Below are positions 44,650 to 55,199 of a stretch of DNA of 64,000 bases, piece by piece. The stretch is from Ophiura sarsii (lineage: Eukaryota; Echinodermata; Ophiuroidea; Amphilepidida; Ophiuridae). The position numbers were made by a program, and so were the translations under genes. The notes under the pieces were generated by a model. It did not search any database and had not been told where the DNA came from. It worked only from the letters and a program-made list of their open reading frames with translations. Location: positions 29,952,687 to 30,016,686 of the forward strand of contig CM069450.1 in the NCBI GenBank assembly GCA_035610835.1, given 5' to 3'. Positions within the stretch are counted from its first letter, which is position 1, and each line of letters opens with the position of its first letter.

Positions 44650-44910
44650 TCACTGGCGTAAATTTGTTTTGGACATGGGGTGGGGGGTGATTGGCTGGCG
44701 CGTTAGCGCCAATTGACAGGGGTGTGTCTGAGGGGTGTGTGCCTGAAAGTAGATTCGTGCAATTTGGTTAATACTTTTAAGGAAAATTCAGATAAATTCC
44801 CAATACATTAATACCATTCATTAAAGCAGTATATTTACATACACATTAGCATTTGGTGGATGATTGCATATGCCCCACCCCCTATTGGTGGACCTCGGAT
44901 TAACGCCTAT
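44650..44910. mobile_element. probable hAT-like insertion with 8-bp TSD
   Basis: GGTGACAC is found at 44642-44649 and 44911-44918. The ends TCACTGGCGTAA and TTAACGCCTAT are loosely inverse. A G-rich stretch (GGGGTGGGGGG) sits near the left end, and CCCCACCCCC with TATTGG near the right. This resembles the CAGTGGCGTA family but is more degraded. Confidence 0.65.
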
Positions 44911-45044
44911 GGTGACACATCTGAAGAGAACGCGTAGTGCGCAAGCACGGGAAACGCATTACACATTCCGGCCAGCACAGGTTCTAATTGATCGACCTGT
45001 TGGTGTACGGTACATAAACAACCGCGTGTGTAATTGATTCATTA

Positions 45045-45190
45045 TCGAAGTGATTATATAACCCCCTGGTAACTGGATCACGCACCTTTTGATGTGATGG
45101 TTCACGCCATAGACATTATGTGGCGATCATTTCGATCAGGGTTCAGTACTCAAAAGCGTGATCCAGTTGACATAGTGATAATCGGATTAC
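45045..45190 (+). mobile_element. small foldback, copy 1 (AACTGGATCACGC)
   Basis: AACTGGATCACGC...TTTTGA and TCAAAAGCGTGATCCAGTT form arms. CGATCATTTCGATC lies in the loop. The whole segment including the CGAAGTGAT flank recurs inverted at 51027-51152. Confidence 0.8.
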
Positions 45191-45284
45191 ACGTAACAAC
45201 AACACTTCGATACTGAACAAAGTTAACACCGTGTATAGGTTTTTGAATGTGTGATGTGTTGAACTCAGGTCGTTACACTAATAA

Positions 45285-45660
45285 ACCACTTTAAGCTTTC
45301 GCCTTAGGCTATGTAATGAGGGTAAGCCACTTCTGTCAGATTTAACACTTTCCACGCGGCAGGCGGCTGCAGACGACATTCCAAAATTTCACAAAATGTT
45401 TTAAAAATATCAAAATTATGTAATTTCATTACCATATTTGGAATCACCACGAGAAATGCATTGAAATAAGTAAAAACATGCCTAGTGTCTGGTCAGTAAT
45501 CTTTGAGATAGACTTTGAAAATTATGAAAGGTTTCTGAAAAATCTGTTTTGTGTATGGTGAAAATAATAGCCGCGTGGAAAGCGTTAAGTAACACCCGGC
45601 TTCCGTTGATATATAGATTTCAGGATTACATAATGTTCTGATTGATACACGTCGATCCAC
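45285..45660 (+). repeat. ancestral repeat unit, copy 1 (occupied site)
   Basis: TTTAAGCTTTCGCCTTAGGC...CACTTCTGTCAGAT, then MITE copy G, then AACACCCGGCTTCCG...TTTCAGGATTACATAATG. Equivalent sequence without the MITE occurs at about 47640-47745 and 49155-49270. Confidence 0.8.
45342..45588 (+). mobile_element. TTAA-MITE family, copy G (full length)
   Basis: A model copy: TTAACACTTTCCACGCGGC to GCCGCGTGGAAAGCGTTAA, 247 bp including both TTAA. It includes GGCGGCTGCAGACGACATTC, ATTTGGAATCACCACGAG, CATGCCTAGTGTC and TGTTTTGTGTATGGTGAAAA. Its boundaries are confirmed by two empty paralogous sites. Confidence 0.95.
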
Positions 45661-46261
45661 ATAGCATGCAAAGTGTGATTGTACATTGAGTACAATTCAG
45701 AAGCAAATGGATTACTATACTTTTACTATAGTCTCCAAGAAAAAAATCGTCTTCCCTTCGTAAAGATTCAAATATACCAAAGATACATGGAATTCTAACA
45801 AGCACTCGCCTGTGATATTGTGAATAATGTCTCTGGCTTTAAAGGAACGTTTCTTCTGAATGGAGCGCGAAAATAAAAACAGAGATTATAAGAGAAACCA
45901 TTATGTAACCATATTTTTGAGATTATTATTTCTCACAACAGTAAATAAGCTTACCTCTGGGGTAGCTTTCTGGCAGCAACTCGCTTGCCTTTCGTCAGCC
46001 CCAATAACACGTGGGGGCGCTGTTATGTAACCAGTTCGTCGATTATTAAGTTTCTCAGACACTAAAGAACACAATGAAATGCTTCGTTTTCATGTCAATG
46101 TCTGAGAAAGGTGTCCCTAAAATCCCTTTAGTAAAGGACATTCAATCCGGGTATACAGTCATTTCAATCAACGTATTGCAACCCAGAATGGCAACCAGAG
46201 TGTCACGATTTCGTGTCGGATACCTTTCAAAGATACGTGTTGGAGAATGATGATTATACCA

Positions 46262-46505
46262 CCGAGACTCGATCTGCGTGTGGGGGTGTTTTCGTTAAGG
46301 CAATGTTTACAGTCCGTGTCATTGTCGACATGATACACATGTGTGATTCTAAGGGGTTCGATTCTAGAACTTCTCACAGATTTACATCCGCAATCCACCT
46401 CTAGAGAGACATATTAGTATTATTAATTATGTGTCTATAGACCAAAGGAAAAGTTCAACGTACTTTACTATAGGCCGAGTGACTACGTCTCGTTTCTAAG
46501 GTCAA
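46262..46505 (+). repeat. diverged duplicate of 48368-48605
   Basis: GTGTGGGGGTGTTTTCGTTAAGGCAATGTTTA..., GACATGATACACATGTGT, GGGGTTCGATTCTAGAA and CACAGATTTACATCCGC align with the later segment, offset by 2.1 kb. No coding signal. Confidence 0.7.
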
Positions 46506-46552
46506 ACCCATACTTTTTTGTCTGGTTCTTCCTCCAACATATTGGCCATATA

Positions 46553-47019
46553 TACTGCTCACAAAAAGTATCGAAACACTTAGAAATGATCCAATATACG
46601 GCTCGAAAGTGTATGCATTAATCGATGCAAATAACCAAGTACATAATTTTGTTCTGCGTATTTTGACACCTCGATCGTTGAGATACAGTGTTGTGGAGCT
46701 GAGTTATTGTCATTTCAATGATCGTGAGTCCAGTTTCAAAAATGACACTCATCCCTATTGAAAAACACGAATCTGATCATTCTAAACAGTAATGCAAACC
46801 TCTTTCTATAGGATGATTGTCACTTTTAAAACTGGACCCACGACCATTGAAATGACAATAACTCCGCTCCGCAACATCGTATCTAATCGATCGAGGTGTC
46901 AAATTACGCAGAACAAAATTATGCACTTGGTTATTTGCTTCGATTAATGCATACCCTTTCGAACCGTTATATATTGGATCATTTCTAAGTGTTTCGATAC
47001 TTTTTGTGAGCAGTTTATA
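46553..47019. mobile_element. long-TIR mariner-like foldback, copy 3 (loop inverted)
   Basis: TATACTGCTCACAAAAAGTA and inverse ends. The same arms as copy 2, but the loop reads in the opposite orientation (TGAAAAACACGAATCTGATC...AGAAAGAGG complement) relative to the flanks of copies 1 and 2. As the arms are near-palindromes, orientation is defined only by the loop. Confidence 0.93.
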
Positions 47020-47640
47020 CTAACAGTAACAGTGCACTCAATGCATTGAAGTAGTAAAGGGGATGTTTTAGGAACCCGCTCTTTAGTCGATTTAGTGAAT
47101 ATAATGACAACCGTTATTACTCAATGGTCATAAAAACTTCACAAAATTGGATGAAAAGGTGGACCCATAATGTTCATTTTGAGACCGATAATTTTTCCTT
47201 GTTGATGTTGACGAATTAATCAATTACACTGACACGTTTCTGCAAACGAAAAAATTTAACCCATTGATTAATCAAAAATATCGTTTATGGGAGTGTCATT
47301 CGTTAATTAATAAGACATTATGCAAGGAGACTCTAGTTGGTAGCAGTTGCACATCCCCATCCGGGATCCGCAGTATCTCCTGTATAATGACCCTTCCCTC
47401 CTTGCTCCTTCCCTTCAACAAGATTTACCCTTAAAGATTTTGTTAATCCTCTGTTGGATTTTTATACAACATCGCCCTCATAACTTCAGTCGTTTATAGG
47501 CCTTATCCAAGTGGGAGAATTCATGTGAAACATCTGCACGAATGCCAAGATTATGTAATTCAGTGTAGGCCCCTATAGCGCAATATAAAACTGCATGTCT
47601 TTATACAATGACTTCGGGTCATTAAACCCTTATACTAGCA
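47020..47640. other. no gene recognised
   Basis: Nothing identified. Confidence 0.4.
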
Positions 47641-47745
47641 TCATTTAAAAACATTTGCCTATAGCTATATTGGCGACTAATCCAGAGATGTCAGCTGGAG
47701 AATAGCGCTTGGCTTCCGATTATACGGATTACAGTCATAATGTTG
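47641..47745 (+). repeat. ancestral repeat unit, copy 2 (empty site)
   Basis: AAACATTTGCCTATAGCTAT, GATGTCAGCTGGAGAATAGC, GGCTTCCGATTATACGG and ATTACAGTCATAATG parallel 45285-45660, without a MITE at the position equivalent to copy G. Confidence 0.65.
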
Positions 47746-47763
47746 TGACTTATCTGGCTATAC

Positions 47764-48001
47764 TTAACACTTTCAGCGCGGCAGGCGTCTGCAGACGACA
47801 TTCCAAAATTTCACAAAATGCTTAAAAAAGGTCAAAATTATTGAATTTCATTACCATATTTAGAATCAACATGAGAAATGCATTGAAAAATGTACAAACA
47901 TGCCTAGTTGGCTCCGTAATCCTTGAGATAGGCCTTGAAATTTGGGAAAGGTTTCTGAAAAATCTGTTTTGTATAATTGTAAAATCAATAGCCGCGTGGA
48001 A
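47764..48001 (+). mobile_element. TTAA-MITE family, copy H (left half of dimer)
   Basis: TTAACACTTTCAGCGCGGC, GGCGTCTGCAGACGACATTC, AACATGAGAAATGCATTG, CATGCCTAG. It ends AATAGCCGCGTGGAAC, where it fuses tail-to-tail with copy I without a TTAA. Confidence 0.93.
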
Positions 48002-48236
48002 CGCGGCTATTAGTTTTATTTCTTACAAAACAGATTTGTCAAAAATCTTTCCCATCTTTCCAAGTAAATTTCAAAAATTTCTGAACCAATACTTGGCATG
48101 TTTGTACTTATTGTAATGCATTTCTCATGGTGATTCCAAATATGGAGATAAAATTCAATAATTTTGACATTTTTGAAACATTTTGTGACATTTTGGAACT
48201 GTCGTCTGCAGACGACTGCCGCGTGGAAAGTATTAA
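48002..48236 (-). mobile_element. TTAA-MITE family, copy I (right half of dimer)
   Basis: Starts GCGGCTATTAGTTTTATTTC with no tip of its own and ends CGTCTGCAGACGACTGCCGCG then TGGAAAGTATTAA (TTAA 48233-48236). With copy H it makes a 473-bp palindrome with TTAA only at the two outer ends. Confidence 0.93.
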
Positions 48237-48367
48237 TACCGTCATGTGACATCGAATGTTAGTACATTTAATGAATTCTCGGAGCACAACTATGCTAAGC
48301 CAGGTAGCGAAATAAAACAGAAGCAAAAGTATTTGCTAGTTTTGGGTCAAAATCTTTTGTTTTCAAC

Positions 48368-48605
48368 CTTTTATGATGAAGCCGCAATCGAGATCAAAAT
48401 CTAAGTGTTTGGGGGTGGTTTTTTTTAAGGCAAGGTTTATCAAGTTCATAGTAAATGTCATCGTCAACGTGATACGAGTGTGTTTCTAGGGGGTTAATCG
48501 AGAATCTATTACAGATTTTCAATCCGCTTATTCACATTTATTTCGGTCACGAATGCAAGGTCCTAAGTACTTTAATAATTAACTGCACTTCATAGCCAAG
48601 GTCAA
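48368..48605 (+). repeat. diverged duplicate of 46262-46505
   Basis: See 46262. GTTTGGGGGTGGTTTTTTTT, AAGGCAAGGTTTATC, CGTGATACGAGTGTGTTTC and ATTACAGATTTTCAATCCGC. Confidence 0.7.
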
Positions 48606-48970
48606 AATATCATCATTCCCTACTTGATTTGGGGTTTTCCTTGAACATTACCCAACAAATTAACTCTTCCATGCAAACCAGCCGAATTCAAGCAGTAGTT
48701 TTTTACGAACTTAATATTGGTTCTTATCATAGGCCTACTATAAATCCATAATCCACCTTACGCATGGCTACGCTTTTGCAGTCTTATTGCGCGATCAGGC
48801 TAGGCCTATTTGCGGACACGAAAAACATAATATTTAGAGGAGGAGTGCAATTGACGGAATGTGGTCATTCATTACAACATGTACAAGGAATACTCAATTT
48901 CCCGCGGTCCCGATAGGGCCCCCTTTTCGATCATTATGTTTTCCCTCTGTTAGCTTTATTCCCGCAAACC

Positions 48971-48973
<3 letters not shown>

Positions 48974-49001
<28 letters not shown>
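48974..49001 (+). repeat. poly-C tract
   Basis: A 28-bp C run followed by TCCCACCC. Unlike most tracts here it is not inside a recognised TIR element. Confidence 0.97.
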
Positions 49002-49004
<3 letters not shown>

Positions 49005-49154
49005 CACCCTTCCTCTCCCACGTCAGGGCGTTTTAGATAATTTAATCGATTACATGTAAAATTATTGTATAATTGAAACAATGTTAGAATATTATTGCAC
49101 TAGTGTACTTGTATTCGATACATTTAAATTCAGGTCATACACCTTTATAAAACA

Positions 49155-49275
49155 TTTTAAGCTTTTGCCTCGGGTTGTGTTAGGCGGCTAAGCCACAACT
49201 GTCAGATACGAGTTAGCACCCGGCTTCCGCTTTTAAGTACATTTCAGGATTACATAATACGGTCTGACGGCACGG
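49155..49275 (+). repeat. ancestral repeat unit, copy 3 (empty site)
   Basis: TTTAAGCTTTTGCCTCGGG, AAGCCACAACTGTCAGAT, then directly GAGTTAGCACCCGGCTTCCG and TTTCAGGATTACATAAT. The junction lies exactly where copy G interrupts copy 1. Confidence 0.85.
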
Positions 49276-49984
49276 CTAAAGATTATTTCGAAACCAAATT
49301 CTGTCACTTAGTCATCGCTTGCAATATTATTACATAGTTTTTTAAAAGAAACTTGATGATTACAAAGCAATAATCTTTCTTTTTGATTTACTGTACATTA
49401 TTTGGACTATTTCGCCCAGAAAACGTAATAAAGTCAACAGTGCAAATAAAACATGCCTAAAACCACAACCACGCCTGCTGTATACCCCTGCTAGCAATAA
49501 AGATACTGACAAATATGGTGACACATTGTGACTGAGATTTTTATGAAAGTCTCAAGACAATTTGAAAGGCAAACAAGGACAACTTTTATATCCTGTTATA
49601 TGCATTATAGGCAACACAAGGAACGCTTTAACAAGAATGTTTACACTATTGGATATCTGGTCATATTAAAGCAGCATTTTGTATAGGCTTTTGTATATAA
49701 TAAGCATTTATATACCCAATAATACATAATAGTTATCGATAATTTCATCAGCCATTAGATGATATCTTGAATGCTCTTTTCAGAGCAACCCTTTTCAGAG
49801 CCACCATCAAGTGATTGATAACGTAATTGATTTTGATAGGCATTTGACAATACTATTCGCTTGGCAAGGGAAGCTGCGCTTGCTTAGGGCTTGTGTACAA
49901 AATTGTAATACATGTTTGTAGGGGTTTGCAAGAGGTATTCACTATCGAAGTATTACAAGTAAACAGATTATCAATTATTATATC
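49276..49984. other. no gene recognised
   Basis: Nothing identified. Confidence 0.4.
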
Positions 49985-51026
49985 TAAACTGCTTAAAAAA
50001 AGTTCGAAAATGTGTTTTCAATCTGCAATTTCTCAAATAATTCGATTGTGTTTCATAACAATAAAAGCTGATGTGTTCTTTTTTCCAACGATACCTCATT
50101 CGTAGCAATCCTTTGTTTCAGTGCTTAGCCACCTGCTTGTGAATGTGGGGAGGTCTCATTCAAAATGTGCCAAATTCACCACTATTTCGTGCTCAAAAGA
50201 ACAACTCTTAAATACGCAAACTTGTTTAAGCAGGGTACTGAAGAACCCCCGTTGTTTAAAACTGTTTAACAACATATTTGCTGTGTTGTAGAGAGTTGCT
50301 CTGTTGACTTTTGAGGACAAATAGTGATGATTTTGGCATTCAGATTGAGACCTCCCCATATTCTCAAGCAAGTGGCCGAGCACTGAAACGAGTAATTGCT
50401 TCAAAATTTGGAATCGCTGAACACATTAGTTTTCAATTGATATGCATCACAATATGAACATGTCCCAGGGCTCAACCACGTGCTTGAGAATATGGGGAGG
50501 TCCCGGGGTGGGGGGCGGTCTCAATCTGAATGTGCCAAAATCATCACTATCATTTTGTCCACAAAAGTAAAAAGAACATCTCTCTATACAGTCTACAACA
50601 AAGCAAAAATGTTGTTTAACAGTTCTAAGCAACGGGGGTTCTTCAAGTACCCTGCTTAAACAAGTTTTGCGTATTTAAACATTCGTTTTATTAAGCAGGA
50701 TACTTGAACAACAGCAGTTGTTAAAAAGTTTTAAACAAGGTTTTTCACTGTTAGTAGCTCTCGATGTAACACTTCATTGAACAGATGACAGAGTTGTTCT
50801 TTTGAGCACGAAATAGTGGTGAATTTGGCACATTTTGAATGAGACCTCCCCACATTCACAAGCAGGTGGCTAAGCACTGATACGGGTGATTGCTACGAAT
50901 GAGGTACCTTTGGAAAGCGGAACACATCAGCGTTTTATTGATATGAAAGACAATATAATAATATATCATGAAATGTTTGAAAACTCTGCCATTGAAAACA
51001 AATTTCCGAACTTTTTGAGCAGTTTA
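49985..51026. mobile_element. 1.04-kb nested-palindrome element, TA-flanked
   Basis: TAAACTGCTTAAAAAAAGTTC and inverse GAACTTTTTGAGCAGTTTA-type ends. Outer arms run from the tips through AACACATCAGC, GCTTAGCCACCTGCTTGTGA, TGGGGAGGTCTCATTC and AATTCACCACTATTTCG. Inside, a second inverted pair (about 50165-50385 against 50465-50690) shares TTTGGCA, GAGACCTCCCCATATTCTCA and TTGTTTAA. Fragments of the same sequence thus occur four times in alternating orientation. The tip resembles the 41590-type elements. Confidence 0.85.
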
Positions 51027-51152
51027 TATCAACTGGATCACGCTTACGAGTCCTGAACCCCGATCGAAATGATCGCCCCATAAAGTCAATGTGATGTGCT
51101 ATAGCATTCATAAAGGTACGTAATCCAGTAACCAGGGAGTTACATATCACTT
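51027..51152 (-). mobile_element. small foldback, copy 2 (AACTGGATCACGC)
   Basis: CAACTGGATCACGC...GGCGATCATTTCGATC-complement...GTAATCCAGTAACC matches 45045-45190 in inverse. It directly abuts the end of the 49985 element. Confidence 0.8.
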
Positions 51153-51162
51153 CGATAGAGAA

Positions 51163-51775
51163 TACGAGGGTGTAACCAAAAGTTCTTGACATCACCAAGA
51201 TGTAAAGGAGCCAGAAACCTTTTTTTGATATGTGACCCTTCAGATATCTTTAAAAAGTCACTGTGCAAAGTCACACATTTCTCCCACTTTTTATTACCTG
51301 TCCATAGACCGCCATTGTAGAGATCCTCAGATTGACCGCCATTGATTGATCCTCAGATTGCCACAGATTGTGTGATTCACAAAAACAGCAATAAATAGTT
51401 TAAAGTTTTGACAGAACGGGGTCAAAGGTCGTTACAAACCAGCTTGGTGACAATAATCTTATGGGTAACATGAGTTTTACACAGATTGACCTCTAATGAC
51501 CCCTACATGACATTTGACCTCTTTCTGTCAACACTTTAAACCATTTATTGCTGTTTTGGGAATAACGCAATATGAGGCAATCTGAAGATCAATCGATGGC
51601 GGTCAATCTGAAGATCTCTACAATGGCAGTCTGTGGACAGGTAATAAAAAGTGGGAGAAATGTGTGACTTAGCACAGTGACTTTTTAAAGATGTCTGAAG
51701 GGTTACATATCAAAAAAAAGTTTCTGGCTCCTTCACATCTTGGTGATGTCAAGAACTTTTTGTTACACCCTCGTA
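51163..51775. mobile_element. 613-bp long-arm foldback, TACGAGGGTG ends
   Basis: TACGAGGGTGTAACCAAAAG and inverse CTTTTTGTTACACCCTCGTA. Arms of about 240 bp share GTTCTTGACATCACCAAGATG, TTTTTAAAGATGTCTGAAGG (inverse), GTGGGAGAAATGTGTGACTT and GGCGGTCAATCTGAAGATC. TA tips. The middle has GACCTCT and GGTCAAAGGTC pairs. Confidence 0.93.
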
Positions 51776-52697
51776 CATACCGTGAGTAGGATAAAGTTAG
51801 GAATCGTGAGTATCCTTTACAGTACAAATCATAAAGCTGTATTCTTGATCTGCAAGTTGTAATTCCAGAAAATAAAAGACGATCCACTCTCCCAACCCAG
51901 AGAAGAACAGAATCAGCTTCTGTGGCTTTTTGATCCACTATTACTGAACTTGTTGCCAAACTGATACTGAAATTCCTGACATTCTTGTAAAACAAATAGG
52001 CATGAATTACAGATTATATCCTAAATTCATTTGCCAATAATAAAGGATGCTAGAATTCCAGATATTGTAAGTTAATTTTTATTAATTTCCATGGACACCA
52101 TTTTTAAAGGGTAATGGAATTCCACCTTTTAATTACCATGTTTACCAATATATCTTTAAATTATGTCAAATTGGTTTTGAGTTTTTCCGGGTGTATCTTG
52201 GAATGCCAGATTTCTTGTGACAAATATCTTATTTCTAAATGAATTTCACCATTTTATTCTTGATTATTAGCGGAAATGAACCTCATCCTCCATAGGGAGG
52301 TCAGCTACTAAATGGAATAACCCTAAGCGTCACGAACGTTTATAAATGTGCGTGAAGATGTAAATTGGATCAATCCATTTAAATTGGATCAACCCAATTT
52401 ACACAGACTGTAAAGACAAACAGATCTAATACGTATAGTTTTACGATGAACCCATGATCAGTAGTATTTTGTTAAAGTTATATGCTATATTACATCAACA
52501 ATCTGAAATGGTATAAATATTTCTCCCGTATTTGTTTATTCGTGTTCGAGTTTTTCTATGACATAAATCATCACCGGGTAATAACGTAGGTTGTCTTCCC
52601 CCAGTTTCCCAACGAATAAATTACAAGATTCTTTCATTCTTTTACGTGATGTAAACATTTTGGAATGTGTTTTTACTGTTTTGCATTCTAATTTCAG
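51776..52697. other. no gene recognised
   Basis: GGAATTCCA-type phrases at 52050-52120 and an ending GGAATAACCC at 52314 hint at an eroded relative of the 9446 element. GTAAATTGGATCAA repeats occur at 52369-52405. Confidence 0.4.
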
Positions 52698-52915
52698 TTA
52701 ACACTTTCCATACGGAAACAGATTTTTCAGAAACATTTCCTAAATTTCAAGGTCTATCTCAGGGAATACTGAATCAATACTAGGCATGTTTGTACTTCTT
52801 TTAATGCATTTCTCATAGTGATTCCAAATTTGGTAATTAACTTCAATACTTTTGACATTTTTGAAACATTTTGTGAAATGTTGGAACGCCTGCCTGTGCC
52901 TGGTGGCAAGTGTTA
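52698..52915 (-). mobile_element. TTAA-MITE family, copy J
   Basis: TTAACACTTTCCATACGG with the adjacent 20-25 bp deleted, then CAGAAACATTTCC, CTAGGCATGTTTGTACTT and TTGGAACGCCTGCC. The right tip is eroded (GGCAAGTGTTAT). Confidence 0.88.
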
Positions 52916-53030
52916 TGGGCCTAACCATAAAATTCGATCTGGTTCAGGACAATGTTATACTGGGAAGTGATCCTATAGATGTAGAATTCGTGATATATGA
53001 CTCGATATCGACACTCGGTCACACACTATA

Positions 53031-53339
53031 TACGAGGGGGTAGGAAGTTTTTGGAAATAAAAAATTCCCCCTCTATGCAGGTCAACAACAAAAAATTCCC
53101 ACCCTGATGAGTAAAAAAAAATATAACGCAATCTGAGGCAATCTGAGGATCAATCAATGGCGGTCAATCTGAGGATCTCTACAATGACGGTCTGTGGACA
53201 GGTAATAAATTGTGGGAGAAATGTGTGACTTTGCACAGGGACTTTTTAAAGATGTCTGAAAGGTCAAATATCAAAAAAAAAGTTTCTGGCTCTTTCACTT
53301 CTGGGTGATTTCAAGAACTTTTTGATACCCCCTCGTGTA
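53031..53339. mobile_element. 309-bp relative of the 51163 foldback
   Basis: TACGAGGGGGTAGGAAGTTT to TTGATACCCCCTCGTGTA. The right two-thirds (GGCGGTCAATCTGAGGATCT, GTGGGAGAAATGTGTGACTT) match the right arm of 51163-51775. The left arm is replaced by a short segment with the repeat AAAAATTCCC. Confidence 0.88.
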
Positions 53340-54399
53340 CATGCAAATGTCCACAGGAATTCACAAATTAAAACTGTACCTGATAATATACCGGCAATTA
53401 TACATCCATTTACACCAAACCCCCTCCATCTCAGTGACAAGGACACTAAACGATATGGCTGTATTAATTCTGTTACTCAGTGTCAAATGTGGTTAACCAT
53501 TATTCCTCCATTGTAAAGTGGTAATTATTAGATTAAAGTTATCGCCCTTTTACTGTTTTTTACCTGAATGGCCTTAAATCGGTCTAGGTTACGGTTGATT
53601 AATTTGTTAATTAAATCAAACGTTTATTAATGACTCAAAGCTTCTAACATGACTGACAGACAAGACCGTTTTATTGAAATATAACACCTTACAATTTGCT
53701 ATCGCGTAAAAAATCAAAGATCACTATTTAAGTTAATGATTTGTTTTATAATTTTTTGGTATTAAAGTTCCCGGTATAGATTAATGTGCTGACATTTGTT
53801 GAAACTCCATGACGACAATATTTTTTCGGTAGCGCTCCCCGAAGTGAACTTGTTAAATTGGTCACTGAAAACTCAATGTCATTATTAAAAGAAATACCGC
53901 GTTGCCATGGTAACCGTAATAAACATGATTAATTACAAAGTATAACACTGACTGATTTGAATTAAAGTATCGCGTCAAAACTGCCCATACCTACTATAGT
54001 AGTAGACAAGCACATAATCTAATAATCTGGAAATTATGCATGGTGGAACCGGCCAGGAACTCACAACTTCACACGAGAAAAAACAAGAACTAAGCATTTT
54101 TTGACAGTTATTAGTTAGTACTCATTGATTCAATTGGCAGGTCCATTAATATAACATGATCAATTTGACCGTGAACGAGACATTAGGTCTACATGAAAAC
54201 TTAGTAACCGTATAACTTTGGTTTTGAGTCGCTATTGTGGATGAAAATCTAGATTAATAACCACAATGTATCGTCAGAGCTATACACGAAAAAATAGATA
54301 GACAACTGTCGAAATGTTTGTGTGAAACGTAAGTGATTATTATATCAGGTGTTTCAAAAGAATAGAACTGTTAAAGTGTTGTATGACCAAGAATATGTA
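53340..54399. other. no gene recognised
   Basis: Nothing identified. Confidence 0.4.
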
Positions 54400-54530
54400 C
54401 AACACTCGGTATGTTTATGCAGAATTACCATTTCTCATGGTGATTCAAAATATTTAATAATTTGACATTTTTGAAACATTTTGTGAAATGTTGGAACTGC
54501 CGTCGACGACTACCACGTGGTAAGTGTTAA
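54400..54530 (-). mobile_element. TTAA-MITE family, copy K (truncated)
   Basis: Retains CGGTATGTTTATGC, CATTTCTCATGGTGATTC, TTTGACATTTTTGAAACATT, GGAACTGCCGTCGACGAC and GTGGTAAGTGTTAA. The half distal to the CGTCTGCAGACG end is missing. Confidence 0.88.
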
Positions 54531-54552
54531 GCCCCAATTATGGATACTAGAA

Positions 54553-54725
54553 CGCCTTAAAGCTGGCCTACCACTTTGGTGTTCACCACAGATGAACTGG
54601 TCATACACCTGTTCACTTGATGACAGACTGCACAGAGTTAACATGGAGAAATTATCAAATTCCCAAGAGAACAGGATGTGGCTAGTAACCCAGAGTGGTA
54701 ACTCGCCTTTAAGGAACCATTCTAA
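54553..54725 (+). repeat. dispersed repeat shared with 40.5 kb, copy 2
   Basis: See 40480. An 82-codon frame spans it, sharing LKAGLPLW...SPQ, NWSYTCSLDDRL and SNSQEN with the translated minus strand of copy 1. It may descend from a coding segment of a mobile element. Confidence 0.75.
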
Positions 54726-54817
54726 ATACTGTAGCTCACATGTTGGGAGTCGTTTATTTGGTTAAAATCTCCGTAATAGGCCTATGTACATGCTGATCTA
54801 CTGTAAAAGAAATCGTA

Positions 54818-55165
54818 TGGCAACATGTAATGTCATTGGGAATTATATTAGTAGACACTTGGGTCCGCACCTGGGACGGAAGACCACTTGGTCATGTGAT
54901 GAAAGTAGAGAGGATTCCTTAACCCGTGAGAACAACCTGCCGATTGGTTGAAATTTAGGATGTGTCAAATGTTGTGCCAATCAGAGAAATTGTTAGAATA
55001 ATTACAATTTTCAAAAAGATTAGCATAAAATACTTGTAAGCATAATTGTAATTGGTTATCAAGATGATTGTGTCATGTAATTATCCTATGGAAATTCTCG
55101 TACGAAAGACGGGTCCAGGGCCAGCATGCCTAGTTTTCTGGTTCCCATTGACATTACATTGCACT
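54818..55165. mobile_element. possible TIR element, imperfect
   Basis: CAACATGTAATGTCATTGGGAA and inverse TTCCCATTGACATTACATTGC with GGGTCC inside both. The remaining arm is weakly matched. Confidence 0.5.
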
Positions 55166-55199
55166 AAAAAGGCTCTCAACTTTGCTGCACACGCTTTTC

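Noticed and set aside
51669..53446. Two minus-strand frames sharing KKFL.SPR...ARNFF
   Set aside because: The shared part is the terminal inverted repeat of two related foldback elements, not a protein family.
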